Below, one piece after another: positions 53,994-62,457 of a stretch of 64,000 bases of DNA. This stretch comes from Streptomyces pseudovenezuelae (lineage in GTDB: Bacteria; Actinomycetota; Actinomycetes; Streptomycetales; Streptomycetaceae). The stretch is taken from positions 1 through 64,000 of the forward strand of contig NZ_JARXVH010000022.1 in NCBI RefSeq assembly GCF_029892565.1. The letters run 5' to 3'. Made by a program: the position numbers and the translations under genes. The notes under the pieces were generated by a model that did not search any database, was not told where the DNA came from, and saw nothing but the letters and a program-made list of their open reading frames with translations. The stretch's first letter is position 1, and each line of letters begins with the position of its first letter.

Positions 53994-54899
53994 GTGAAGG
54001 TCGGCTGCATCGGACTCGGTGACATCGCGCAGAAGGCCTACCTGCCCGTGCTGGGCGCACTCGCCGACGTCGAGCTGCACCTGCAGACCCGGACGCCCGC
54101 CACGCTCGCTCGCGTCGCCGACAGCCTTCACCTCCCGGCCGAGCAGCGGCACACCACCCTCGACGCGCTCCTCGCCCAGGACCTCGACGCCGCCTTCGTG
54201 CACGCGCCCACCGCCGTGCACCCGGACATCGTGACCCGGCTCCTGGAGGCGGGCGTGCCGACGTACGTCGACAAACCGCTCGCCTACGAACTCGCCGACT
54301 CCGAACGGCTGGTGGCGCTCGCCGAGCGGCACGACGTGTCCCTCGCGGTCGGCTTCAACCGGCGCTTCGCGCCCGGGTACGCCCAGTGCGCCGACCATCC
54401 GCGCGAGCTGATCCTGATGCAGAAGAACCGCATCGGGCTGCCGGAGGAGCCGCGCGCGATGATCCTCGACGACTTCATCCACGTCGTGGACACCCTGCGC
54501 TTCCTGGTGCCGGGCCCGATCGACGACGTCACCGTGCGGGCGCGCGTCGAGGACGGGCTGCTGCAGCACGTCGTGCTCCAGCTGGCCGGGGACGGGTTCA
54601 CCGCGCTCGGGGTGATGAACCGGCTGAGCGGTTCGGCCGAGGAGATCCTGGAGGTGTCCGGGCAGGACACCAAGCGTCAGGTGGTCAACCTCGCCGAGAT
54701 AATCGACCACAAGGGCCAGCCGACGGTACGGCGGCGCGGCGACTGGGTGCCGGTGGCCCGCCAGCGCGGCATCGAGCAGGTGGTTCTTTCCTTCCTCGAC
54801 GCGGTGCGCGCGGGCAAGGTGCTCAGCGCCCGGGATGCGCTGGCGACTCACGAACTGTGCGAGCGGGTGGTACGTGCGGTTCAGGGGTCGGCCGCCTGA
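53994..54899 (+). CDS. Gfo/Idh/MocA family oxidoreductase
   Basis: A 301-residue protein with an N-terminal Rossmann NAD(P) domain (KVGCIGLGDIAQKAYLPVLG) and the family segment TYVDKPLAYELADSERLVAL (EKP-like motif). A C-terminal alpha/beta domain follows. It likely oxidises a sugar or cyclitol hydroxyl. Its 3' end overlaps the convergent apolipoprotein acyltransferase by 77 bases. The GTG start follows AGGGGAG. Confidence 0.9.
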   Translation: MKVGCIGLGDIAQKAYLPVLGALADVELHLQTRTPATLARVADSLHLPAEQRHTTLDALLAQDLDAAFVHAPTAVHPDIVTRLLEAGVPTYVDKPLAYELADSERLVALAERHDVSLAVGFNRRFAPGYAQCADHPRELILMQKNRIGLPEEPRAMILDDFIHVVDTLRFLVPGPIDDVTVRARVEDGLLQHVVLQLAGDGFTALGVMNRLSGSAEEILEVSGQDTKRQVVNLAEIIDHKGQPTVRRRGDWVPVARQRGIEQVVLSFLDAVRAGKVLSARDALATHELCERVVRAVQGSAA

Positions 54900-56388
54900 G
54901 CCGCACGGCCCGCGCGCCCTCCAGCGCACACCACAGGGCGAGCACGATGATCGCGCCGTGCACCGGCCAGTCGCCGAAGCGGACGTACGGCGTCGTGCCG
55001 GTCGCCAGCGGAATGTCGTACACCCGGGCCGTGCTGTCCTCCGTGCCGAGCCATGGGCCCAGGCGCTGTCCGCTCGCGCCGTAGACGGCGGAGACGCCGG
55101 TCAGGGTCGCGTGGACCATCGGGCGGCCGGTCTCGGCGGCGCGCAGGGCGGCGAGCGAGGCGTGCTGCTCGGGGGCCCAGCTGTGCTGGAAGGACGACGT
55201 GGACGACTGGGCGATCAGGACGTCGGCGCCGTCCTGCGCGAGATGGCGGCTCATGTCGGGGAACGCCGACTCGAAGCAGACCATCGGGCCGACCCGCAGG
55301 CCGTGTCCGACGTTCATCACCACCTGCTCGGTGCCCCGCCTGCGGTCCTCGCCGGCCGCCTTGCCGACGGAGGTGGCCCAGCCGAGCAGGGAGCGCGCCG
55401 GGATGTACTCGCCGAACGGCACGAGCCGCATCTTGTCGTAGCGGTCGCCGGTGAGTCCGTCCGGGCCGACCAGCACCGAACTCTTGTAGATGCCGGGCTT
55501 GTCGGAGCGCCGCGCGTCCACGTTGACCATGATGTCGGCGCCCGTCTCGCGGGAGAGGGCCGCGATCCGCTTGGCCAGATCGGGCCGTCCCGCCAGGTCG
55601 TAGCCGACGCTGCTCTCGCCCCACACGATCAGGTCCGGATGCTGCGCGGCGAGGGTGCGGGTGAGCTGTTCCTCGCGGTCGAAGCGCTGGTCGACGCCGA
55701 CGATGACGCCCGGCTGGACGACGGCGATCCGCGTCTGCCCGTCGACGTCGGGGCGCGGTGACCACACCCAGGCCGCCGAGGTGGCGGCGGCCGTCGCGAC
55801 CAGGCCGGCGACGGCGGGCACGCGGGACTCGCGCACCGAAATGAGCACGGCGACGGCGACATTGACGGCCACCACCAGGAAGCTGAGCAGCCACACCCCA
55901 CCCACGGAGGCGAGCCGCAGCGCCGGTGCCACCTGCCACTGGCTGGAGCCGAGCATGCCCCAGGGGCCGCCGAGCCCCTGCCAGGAGCGGACCAGCTCGA
56001 CCATCAGCCAGCCCGACGGCAGCACGGCGAGCGCGGCCAGCACCCGTCCAGGACCGGGCACCCCGCCCAGGAAGCGGTGCACCAGCCAGCCCCACGGGGC
56101 CCACAGGGCACCCAGCAGCGCGGCGATGAGGAAGATGAAGACGTGCAGGCTGGGCAGCAGCCAGTGGTGCACGGCCACCAGGAACCCGAACCCGCCCCAC
56201 CAGCCGTCGTACGCCGCCCGCTTCCCGGTCGGCGCGGCGCGGACCAGCAGCAGCCAGGGGACCAGGGCCACGTAGGCGAACCACCACAGCGACGGCGCCG
56301 GGAACGCGAACAGGGGCAGGGCGCCGGCCAGCACGGCGATCGCCGAGCGCCGCCACGGGGAGGCGAGCCACTGACCGACGGTCCTCAT
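54823..56388 (-). CDS. lnt: Apolipoprotein N-acyltransferase
   Basis: The 521-residue enzyme adds the third acyl chain to lipoproteins. Residues 1-210 form about six to eight membrane helices. The nitrilase-like domain has catalytic E258 in WGESS, K319 in YDKMRLVPFGEY and C371 in VCFESAFPD. ATG 56388 has GGAGG upstream. Its last about 25 codons overlap the Gfo/Idh gene on the other strand. Streptomycetes have Lnt despite being monoderm, which fits the lipoproteins seen here. Confidence 0.93.
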   Translation of the reverse strand: MRTVGQWLASPWRRSAIAVLAGALPLFAFPAPSLWWFAYVALVPWLLLVRAAPTGKRAAYDGWWGGFGFLVAVHHWLLPSLHVFIFLIAALLGALWAPWGWLVHRFLGGVPGPGRVLAALAVLPSGWLMVELVRSWQGLGGPWGMLGSSQWQVAPALRLASVGGVWLLSFLVVAVNVAVAVLISVRESRVPAVAGLVATAAATSAAWVWSPRPDVDGQTRIAVVQPGVIVGVDQRFDREEQLTRTLAAQHPDLIVWGESSVGYDLAGRPDLAKRIAALSRETGADIMVNVDARRSDKPGIYKSSVLVGPDGLTGDRYDKMRLVPFGEYIPARSLLGWATSVGKAAGEDRRRGTEQVVMNVGHGLRVGPMVCFESAFPDMSRHLAQDGADVLIAQSSTSSFQHSWAPEQHASLAALRAAETGRPMVHATLTGVSAVYGASGQRLGPWLGTEDSTARVYDIPLATGTTPYVRFGDWPVHGAIIVLALWCALEGARAVRLRRPTPEPHVPPARTVRESPAHPGR

Positions 56389-56459
56389 ACGCGCCTCCCT
56401 GCCCCGTGGGTGGCTCCAGTGTGCGTGTTTTCGATCATCCGGGCCAGAGTGCCCAGGGT

Positions 56460-56945
56460 TCAGTCGCTCACACCCGCCTTCGCCGGCTCGGGCAGGCGGC
56501 GCCACTTCTCCTGCACGACCACCTCGGACAGCCGCCAGCCGTCGTACGTCCGCAGCAGCCCGAAGGAGTAGCGCCCGCCGCACACGAAGTCCGGCGCGGC
56601 CGACTCCGCCCCGTCCGCCGCGAAGCGCATCGGATTGACGTAATCGGCCCGCACGCGCGCGGTGTCGCCGGTGTCCTGGTCCAGGGTCCCGAACGCGACC
56701 CGGCGGTTGACGATCAGATGCTGCCTCATCGAGAACAGCCGCATGCTCTCCTCCAGCCACGCGGCGACCTGCCGCGCGTCCCCCTCGATCCCGCCGGCCG
56801 AGCGGTAGTCCGCACGACCCTCGGGGCTGAACAGTCCTCGATACGCCTCCCAGTCACCGTCGTCCACGGCCACCGCGTACTCGGTGACCACCTCGTCGAC
56901 GGCCAGCCTGTCCATCACGGTCGCCAACTCCACGCGCTGCGTCAT
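56460..56945 (-). CDS. NTF2-like SnoaL-fold protein
   Basis: A 161-residue SnoaL-type protein: LAVDEVVTEYAVAVDDGDWE, YRGLFSPEGRADYRSAGGIE, and FVCGGRYSFGLLRTYDGWRL. Such cones act as small ligand-binding or polyketide-cyclising enzymes. It lies upstream of lnt on the same strand, 71 bases away. The substrate is not predictable. Confidence 0.85.
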   Translation of the reverse strand: MTQRVELATVMDRLAVDEVVTEYAVAVDDGDWEAYRGLFSPEGRADYRSAGGIEGDARQVAAWLEESMRLFSMRQHLIVNRRVAFGTLDQDTGDTARVRADYVNPMRFAADGAESAAPDFVCGGRYSFGLLRTYDGWRLSEVVVQEKWRRLPEPAKAGVSD

Positions 56946-57033
56946 GCGATCAGTGTTGGGCGTGATGCCTGCCGGGCCAAGGGGCGCGCGACGATATTCG
57001 GTCGGCGCCCGATCGGCGCTCGGACGCGCTTTC

Positions 57034-57046
57034 TATACTGACGCGA
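57034..57046 (+). promoter_or_regulatory. Leaderless promoter of the LLM gene
   Basis: TATACT (57034-57039) ends seven bases before the ATG at 57046 and no ribosome site is present, so transcription probably starts at the ATG. Confidence 0.6.
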
Positions 57047-58032
57047 TGATCAGCATCCCGATCGGCGCGCTCGAAGTGGCCATGGTCCAGACGGGTGCCC
57101 GAGCCGTCGACACGGTACGAGACACCGCGGCCTTCGCACGGGGCGTCGAACAACTCGGCTACACGCGGCTCTGGTACGCCGAGCACCACCACTCCCCGGC
57201 GATCGGCGCGTTCCCGCCGGTCGTCCTGACCGCGCACGCGGCCGCGTCCACGGCGTCGATCCGCCTCGGATCCGGGGGAGTTCTGGCGCCGAACCACGCC
57301 CCGATCATGCTGGCGGAGCAGTTCGGCACGCTGGCCGCGCTGCACGAGGGGCGGATCGACCTGGGCATCGGCCGCGGTCCCGGCACCTTCGACGAGCCGA
57401 CGATGCGGGCGCTGCGGCGCGGCGCCGGACCGACGACGGACGCCGAGTACCGCGAGGACGTGTCCGAGATCCTGCGCTTCCTGGTGGACGAGGTGCCGCC
57501 CGGTCCGCTCCCCGAGCCGTGGTTGCTGTCCTCCAGTACGGCGGGTGCCACGCTCGCCGCGGAGCTCGGCCTGCCGATCGCCTTCGCCCACCACATCCGC
57601 CCCGACAACACCCTTGCCGCGCTTGCCCATTACCGCGAGCACTTCACCCCGTCCCGCTGGTGCGAACGCCCCCGCGTACTCCTCTGCGTGGAGACGGTGT
57701 GCGCCGACACGCAGGAGCAGGCGGCCCGGCTGTCGGGCCCGATGGACGTGGTCAAGGCCGGACTCCTCAAGGGCCAGAGCGACATCCCCTTCCCCACGCC
57801 CGAAGAGGCGGCCGCCCACGTCTTCACCGAGGCGGAGGCCCAGGCCCTGACGGGCTTCCGCGCCGCACAGGCCTACGGCACCCCCGAGACCGTCGCCAAG
57901 CAGCTGAGCGACCTGGCGGCCCTGACCGGAGCGGACGAACTCATGCTGGTGACGCCGGTCTACGTGTTGGCCGACCGCCTGAGGTCGTACGAACTGGTCG
58001 CCGGGTACGGCACGTTGGAGGCGGCTTCTTAG
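57046..58032 (+). CDS. LLM class flavin-dependent oxidoreductase
   Basis: A 328-residue luciferase-like TIM barrel that uses FMN or F420. Segments LGYTRLWYAEHHHSPAIG, HGRIDLGIGRGPG-like EGRIDLGIGRGPGTFDEPTM and GFRAAQAYGTPETVAKQLSD are typical of the MsnO8 type. The gene appears leaderless. It converges with the monooxygenase gene with a four-base overlap. Confidence 0.92.
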   Translation: MISIPIGALEVAMVQTGARAVDTVRDTAAFARGVEQLGYTRLWYAEHHHSPAIGAFPPVVLTAHAAASTASIRLGSGGVLAPNHAPIMLAEQFGTLAALHEGRIDLGIGRGPGTFDEPTMRALRRGAGPTTDAEYREDVSEILRFLVDEVPPGPLPEPWLLSSSTAGATLAAELGLPIAFAHHIRPDNTLAALAHYREHFTPSRWCERPRVLLCVETVCADTQEQAARLSGPMDVVKAGLLKGQSDIPFPTPEEAAAHVFTEAEAQALTGFRAAQAYGTPETVAKQLSDLAALTGADELMLVTPVYVLADRLRSYELVAGYGTLEAAS

Positions 58033-59186
58033 CTTTCGGCACCCCACGCGGTCGAGTGGGGACCGAACCTGTTCTCGGTCGCATAGGCCGCCATACGTTC
58101 GTTCCGTGCCTGTGCCTCGGGCCCGTCAGGCAGGTGGTAATCGCCGCCCGCCCGCGCCGAGTTGGCCTGCACGCGCGTGGCGGTCGACAGCCACCGATTC
58201 ACGTATCGGTCGAGGGCCTCCGGCACTTCGGCCGGTGTCGCGTCCGTGAGTTCGTCGCCGAGCACGGCCGCGTCCATGATCGCCTGGGCGGCGCCCTGGG
58301 CCTGGAACGGCACCATCGCGTGGGCACTGTCGCCCAGGAGGGTCACCCGCCCGAGGTTCCAGCGGGGGAGGGGAGCGCGGGTGTAGATGCCGTAGCGGAA
58401 CACCCGACCCGCACGTTCGAGGGCGGTGAGGATACGGGGGTCCCACCCCTCGAACTCACGCAGCTGCTCACCCGGTTCGGCCTGGGCGGTCCACGACTCC
58501 CGCGCCTCCTTGGTGCCGAACACGCCCACGAGGTTGAGGAGTTCGCCGCGCCGCACCCGGTAGTGGACGACGTGCCGGCCGGGCCCGAGCCAGCCGGCGT
58601 ACTCCGGCAGGTCCAGATCGGCCACCGCGTCGGCCGGAAGCAGCGCCCGATAGGCGGCGGTCTCCGAGAAGACGGCCTCGTCGGCGCCGAAGAACCACTG
58701 CCGGGCCGCCGACCGCACCCCGTCCGCGGCCACCACCAGGTCCGCGTCCAGGCGCTCGCCGCTGGCCGTCGTGACCCTGGCGGAGCTGTCGTCCTGGTCG
58801 ACGCCCACGACAGCGGTGTTCAGGCGCACGGACTCGGGCGGCACCTCGGCGGCCAGGACCTGGTGCAGATCGGCCCGGTGAACCTGCAGATACGGCGCCC
58901 CGAACTCGTCCTGGGCCGCGCGGCCCAGGTCGTAGCGGCAGATCTCGGATCCGTCGGACCAGGTGCGGAAGCTCACGTGGGAGGGGTGGACGGAGCGCGC
59001 GGCGACCGCGTCGAGCAGGTCGAGCCGGCGCAGTACGCGCGTGGCGTTGGGCGCGAGCTGGATCCCGGCGCCGATCTCGGTGAACCGTGCCGTCTGCTCG
59101 ACGAGCGTGACCTCATGGCCGGCCCGACGCAGGCTCAGCGTCGCGGCCAGCCCACCGATGCCCGCGCCCACGACGATCGCTCTCAT
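58029..59186 (-). CDS. FAD-dependent monooxygenase, salicylate hydroxylase-like
   Basis: The 385-residue class A flavoprotein monooxygenase has the Rossmann start MRAIVVGAGIGGLAATLSLR, the DG loop VVAADGVRSAARQWF and the FAD-ribityl GD motif TLLGDSAHAMVPFQAQGAAQ. It closely fits 3-hydroxybenzoate/salicylate hydroxylases. The substrate is unknown. It converges with the LLM gene. Confidence 0.92.
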   Translation of the reverse strand: MRAIVVGAGIGGLAATLSLRRAGHEVTLVEQTARFTEIGAGIQLAPNATRVLRRLDLLDAVAARSVHPSHVSFRTWSDGSEICRYDLGRAAQDEFGAPYLQVHRADLHQVLAAEVPPESVRLNTAVVGVDQDDSSARVTTASGERLDADLVVAADGVRSAARQWFFGADEAVFSETAAYRALLPADAVADLDLPEYAGWLGPGRHVVHYRVRRGELLNLVGVFGTKEARESWTAQAEPGEQLREFEGWDPRILTALERAGRVFRYGIYTRAPLPRWNLGRVTLLGDSAHAMVPFQAQGAAQAIMDAAVLGDELTDATPAEVPEALDRYVNRWLSTATRVQANSARAGGDYHLPDGPEAQARNERMAAYATENRFGPHSTAWGAES

Positions 59187-59285
59187 GGCGTGCCCCCTCG
59201 CCCGTCGGCCCGGGCAGGCTATCGAACGGAACTCCGTTGCGGTGCCAGGCATTTCGGCCGCCGTCGCGCGCGACGGCGGGCTCAC

Positions 59286-59351
59286 GGGTGGGCTCGGGCG
59301 GATTCAGGTGTGTGACGAGGGTGGGCTCTGGCCGATTCCAGGGTGTGACGG
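59286..59351 (+). repeat. Imperfect 33-bp tandem duplication
   Basis: Two 33-bp copies (59286-59318 and 59319-59351) share the pattern GGGTGGGCTC...GATTC...GGTGTGACG. They lie upstream of the third SDR gene and outside coding sequence, before a palindrome and promoter. Confidence 0.7.
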
Positions 59352-59389
59352 GGGTCGCACAAGAAGGCCACCCAAGGGTTAAGGTGATC

Positions 59390-59403
59390 GATGATCGATC
59401 ATC
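59390..59403. promoter_or_regulatory. GATGATCGATCATC palindrome
   Basis: A perfect 14-bp palindrome lies 22 bases upstream of the SDR start at 59426. Its left flank (GTGATC before it) repeats part of the site. It is probably an operator. Confidence 0.55.
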
Positions 59404-59425
59404 TACCCGATGTCTGGAGGCCACC

Positions 59426-60166
59426 ATGACCCGCCCCGTCACGATCGTCACCGGCGGCAGCCGGGGAATCGGCGCCGCGACCTGCCTGCGGCTCGCGGCG
59501 GACGGCCACGACGTGGTCGTCGGCTACGTCCGGGATGCCGACGCGGCCGAGCAGGTTGCCGAGGGCGTGCGCAAGGCCGGCGGCCGGAGCCTCACGGTGC
59601 GGGTGGACACGTCCGTCGAGGCCGAGGTCGAGCACCTCTTCGACGTGACGGAGCGCGAACTGGGGCCCGTGACCGGGCTGGTGAACAACGCGGGCGTGAC
59701 CGGTCCGCTGGGGCGCCTCGCCGACACACGGACCGAGGACCTGCGCCGGGTCGTCGACGTCAACGTCACCGGCACGCTGCTGTGTTCGCGCCGGGCGGCA
59801 CAGCTGATGGCGGCGCGGGGGAGTGGCGTCATCGTCAACGTGTCCTCAGGTGCGGCCACCTTGGGCAGTCCCGGCGAGTTCGTCCACTACGCGGCGACCA
59901 AGGCGGCGGTCGACGCGCTGACGCTGGGGCTCTCCAAGGAACTCGGTCCGGACGGGGTCCGCGTCAACGCGGTGGCGCCCGGCGCCGTCGACACCGACAT
60001 GCACGCCACGATGGGCGACTCGGAGCGGGCCTGGCGGATGGCGCCCACGATCCCGCTGCGGCGACCGGGGCGGGCCGAGGAGATCGCGGCTGCGGTCGCG
60101 TGGTTGATGTCGTCGGAGGCGTCGTATGTGACGGGGGCGGTGCTGCGGGTGGCGGGCGGGCGTTGA
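59426..60166 (+). CDS. SDR family oxidoreductase
   Basis: A 246-residue classical SDR from ATG 59426 (CTGGAGG site). It has TIVTGGSRGIGAATCLRLAA, NNAG, YAATKAAVDALTLGLSKELG (Y-x3-K) and the typical VNAVAPGAVDTDMH. It fits the family of 3-oxoacyl-ACP reductase-like or aldehyde-reducing enzymes. The substrate is unknown. Confidence 0.92.
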   Translation: MTRPVTIVTGGSRGIGAATCLRLAADGHDVVVGYVRDADAAEQVAEGVRKAGGRSLTVRVDTSVEAEVEHLFDVTERELGPVTGLVNNAGVTGPLGRLADTRTEDLRRVVDVNVTGTLLCSRRAAQLMAARGSGVIVNVSSGAATLGSPGEFVHYAATKAAVDALTLGLSKELGPDGVRVNAVAPGAVDTDMHATMGDSERAWRMAPTIPLRRPGRAEEIAAAVAWLMSSEASYVTGAVLRVAGGR

Positions 60167-60199
60167 GCGAACTGCCGTCGAGCGGACCGGCACCGACCC

Positions 60200-60769
60200 C
60201 TACCGCCCGTCGCGGAGCCGCTCGAACGCCGTCGGCCGGGGCCTGTCCGGCAGGAACTCCTTGATCAGGACGGCGCATTCACGGGCCGTCAGTTCGGCGG
60301 TGTCGCACTCGACGTCGTAGATCCCGTGCGCGTGCACCTGTTCCAACTGAGCGGCCGCGAGCCCGACCGGGCGGTCGCCGCGCTCGCGTTCCCGGCGCTC
60401 CAACTCCTCGGCCGGGCAGCGCACCCCGACGAGCACGACGTCCTGCGGCGCGAGGACGGACAGACAGTCCCGCAGCCGCCATTCGGCGCTGAAGATGTGG
60501 TCCACGACGACGTTGTTCCCGGCGGCGGCCATCCCGGCGACGGCCCGGTGGAAGCCCCGCCAGGTCCGGTGCAGGACGGTGCCGAGTTCGTCGGGCGGGA
60601 TCGGGTTGCGGGAGCGCATGGCGTGGAAGGCGTCGACCGGCATGTAGAAGTACGGCTCGTCGAGCAGTGGCAGCAACTCCGCCGCGATGCTCGACTTGCC
60701 CGAACTGGACGTGCCGTTGAGGAAGATGACGAGCCCCTGCCGGGGCGGGACGCTGCTCAGATGCTCCAC
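60200..60769 (-). CDS. Chloramphenicol phosphotransferase-like kinase
   Basis: The 189-residue protein resembles chloramphenicol 3-O-phosphotransferase of S. venezuelae. Walker A is NGTSSSGKSS at 18-27, the catalytic Asp is D46 in MPVDAFH, and VVVDHIF and LVGVRCPAEELERRERERGD follow. It may protect against chloramphenicol-like compounds or phosphorylate another small molecule. The GTG start at 60769 is assumed. Confidence 0.88.
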   Translation of the reverse strand: MEHLSSVPPRQGLVIFLNGTSSSGKSSIAAELLPLLDEPYFYMPVDAFHAMRSRNPIPPDELGTVLHRTWRGFHRAVAGMAAAGNNVVVDHIFSAEWRLRDCLSVLAPQDVVLVGVRCPAEELERRERERGDRPVGLAAAQLEQVHAHGIYDVECDTAELTARECAVLIKEFLPDRPRPTAFERLRDGR

Positions 60770-60807
60770 GGAAGGATCATGGCAGACCCCTGCCGCTCAG
60801 CCGCCGC

Positions 60808-60987
60808 TCAGGCCGCCTCGATGACGGCGCCCCGGATCGCGGCCGCCCACTCGACCACCAACAGCTCGTACTCCGCGCGCTCCTGGGCCGAGAGCGAGCC
60901 GCCGGCGCGGAGCCACAGGGCGCGGATCCGCTCGTTCACCTCGGCAGCGGACCGCACGGAACCATGGGTTGGGGAATCGGGGGACAT
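60808..60987 (-). CDS. Small acyl-CoA carboxylase epsilon-like or hypothetical protein
   Basis: A 59-residue protein, mostly helical: SAAEVNERIRALWLRAGGSL, SAQERAEYELLVVEWAAAIR. ATG 60987 follows TAGGCT by seven bases on the minus strand, suggesting a leaderless gene. It has some likeness to short actinobacterial helper proteins, but I do not recognise a family. Confidence 0.6.
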   Translation of the reverse strand: MSPDSPTHGSVRSAAEVNERIRALWLRAGGSLSAQERAEYELLVVEWAAAIRGAVIEAA

Positions 60988-61127
60988 GCCGACAAGCCTA
61001 GGGGCAAGCACTGACAGTGCGCTACCAGGCGGCTACTCAACTCGTATGTGATTGGTCACGGGTGACGGGGCGGGCTCGCTCGTACTGACTCCAGGGTCAG
61101 CTCAAATGCCTTGCCCCGCCCGGCGGT

Positions 61128-62003
61128 TCAGCCCGCGGACTCCGCAGCGTGCGGGCTCAGCGCGCCCGTCGACACCAGCGCGATGATGACGATGCCGAGC
61201 GCGATGCGGTACCAGACGAACGGCATGAAGCTCCTGGTCGAGATGAACTTCATGAACCATGCGATCACCGCGTATCCGCAGAAGAAGGCGATCACCGTCG
61301 CGAAGATCGTCGGGCCCCAGTCGACATGGCCCTTCTCCAGCGCGTCCTTGGTCTCGAACAGGCCGGAGGCCAGCACGGCGGGGATGGCGAGGAGGAAGGA
61401 GTAACGGGCCGCGGCCTCACGCTTGTAGCCCATGAACAGGCCGCCGCTGATGGTCGCGCCGGAGCGGGAGACGCCGGGGACCAGCGCCATCGCCTGGCAC
61501 ACGCCGTAGATCAGGCCGTCCCGCACGCCCAGGTTATCCAGCGTCTTGCGCTGCTGGGGTGCGCGGTGCTTGCCGCCCGACTCGTCGCGCGCCGCGATCC
61601 GGTCGGCGATGCCGATGACCACGCCGATGACGATCAACATCGTCGCGGTGATCCGCAGATCGCGGAACGGTCCCTCGATCTGGTCCTTGAAGAGCAGCCC
61701 GAGCACACCGATCGGAATCGAGCCGACGATCACCAGCCAGCCCATCTGAGCGTCGTGGTTCCCGCGCATCTCCTTGTTGAACAGCGAGCGCGCCCACGCC
61801 GAGATGATCCGCCCGATGTCCTTGCGGAAGTAGATCAGCACCGCCGCCTCCGTGCCGATCTGTGTGATCGCCGTGAAGGCCGCCCCCGGGTCCTTCCAGC
61901 CGGAGAAGGCCGCGGTCAGCCGCAGATGCGCGCTGGAGGAGACGGGAAGGAACTCGGTCAGCCCCTGGACGAGTCCGAGGATGAGGGATTCAAACCAAGA
62001 CAT
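61128..62003 (-). CDS. uppP: Undecaprenyl-diphosphatase
   Basis: The 291-residue membrane enzyme removes a phosphate from undecaprenyl diphosphate and so recycles the cell-wall lipid carrier. Motif 1 is GLTEFLPVSSSAHL, motif 2 is ALVPGVSRSGATISGGLFMG with the catalytic Ser and Arg. Eight hydrophobic helices cover the chain. ATG 62003 (SWFESLILGLVQ) is the usual family start; an in-frame upstream codon at 62051 exists. The promoter -10, TAGGCT on the minus strand, lies at 62095-62090. Confidence 0.95.
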   Translation of the reverse strand: MSWFESLILGLVQGLTEFLPVSSSAHLRLTAAFSGWKDPGAAFTAITQIGTEAAVLIYFRKDIGRIISAWARSLFNKEMRGNHDAQMGWLVIVGSIPIGVLGLLFKDQIEGPFRDLRITATMLIVIGVVIGIADRIAARDESGGKHRAPQQRKTLDNLGVRDGLIYGVCQAMALVPGVSRSGATISGGLFMGYKREAAARYSFLLAIPAVLASGLFETKDALEKGHVDWGPTIFATVIAFFCGYAVIAWFMKFISTRSFMPFVWYRIALGIVIIALVSTGALSPHAAESAG

Positions 62004-62320
62004 GAAGTTACGGAGTCCAAGCGCTGATCGTGACGGGGCGACGGACATCACGGCGCCGCCGGGGCGCGGTGATCACGGTGAGTCCAAGGCAGCCTAGCGT
62101 CCCGCGACGACAGGCCCGGCACAGGGTCTTCACGAGTGGGCGAGGGCCCGGGTGTCGGCGGTCACTTGCCCTGATCGGTGAGTGGCCGGGCGTTTTGGGC
62201 GGCGAGCGGACGCGTGTCCGGGCGGCGAGAGGTTCCCCGCCCTGGTCGTCGAGCTGTCCGACCTCCCTGTCGTCGACCGCCCACTCGTCCCGGTCGTCGA
62301 ACCGTCGGAGGACCCACGTG

Positions 62321-62350
62321 TTGACCTGCGGCGGGGGCGGAGCTTACGTT
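62321..62350 (+). promoter_or_regulatory. Promoter of the Gfo/Idh-DUF6807 operon
   Basis: TTGACC (-35) and TACGTT (-10) are 18 bases apart. The predicted start is near 62357, immediately before the operator-like GAAAGCGCTTGC. Confidence 0.6.
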
Positions 62351-62361
62351 TCGGTGGAGGG

Positions 62362-62373
62362 GAAAGCGCTTGC
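62362..62373. promoter_or_regulatory. LacI/GalR-type operator, GAAAGCGCTTGC
   Basis: The core AAGCGCTT (62364-62371) is a perfect palindrome with central CG, the hallmark of LacI/GalR sites. It overlaps the region just after the predicted start of the Gfo/Idh-DUF6807 transcript, so it would repress it. The regulator is not in the window. Confidence 0.65.
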
Positions 62374-62457
62374 TGCGCGGTCGTCGTCGTACCGGCCGTG
62401 CCGTTTGTCCTGCCCTCTCGTCGGCTCGTCGTCACCCGAGGAGTGCTGATCTCGTCC

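Larger units (their letters stand above)
62004..62457. other. 454-base divergent intergenic region
   Basis: This gap holds the uppP promoter (TAGGCT, minus strand, 62095-62090) and the oxidoreductase promoter (TTGACC 62321-62326, 18 bases, TACGTT 62345-62350). A LacI-type operator GAAAGCGCTTGC lies at 62362-62373. I see no gene between them. Confidence 0.65.
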
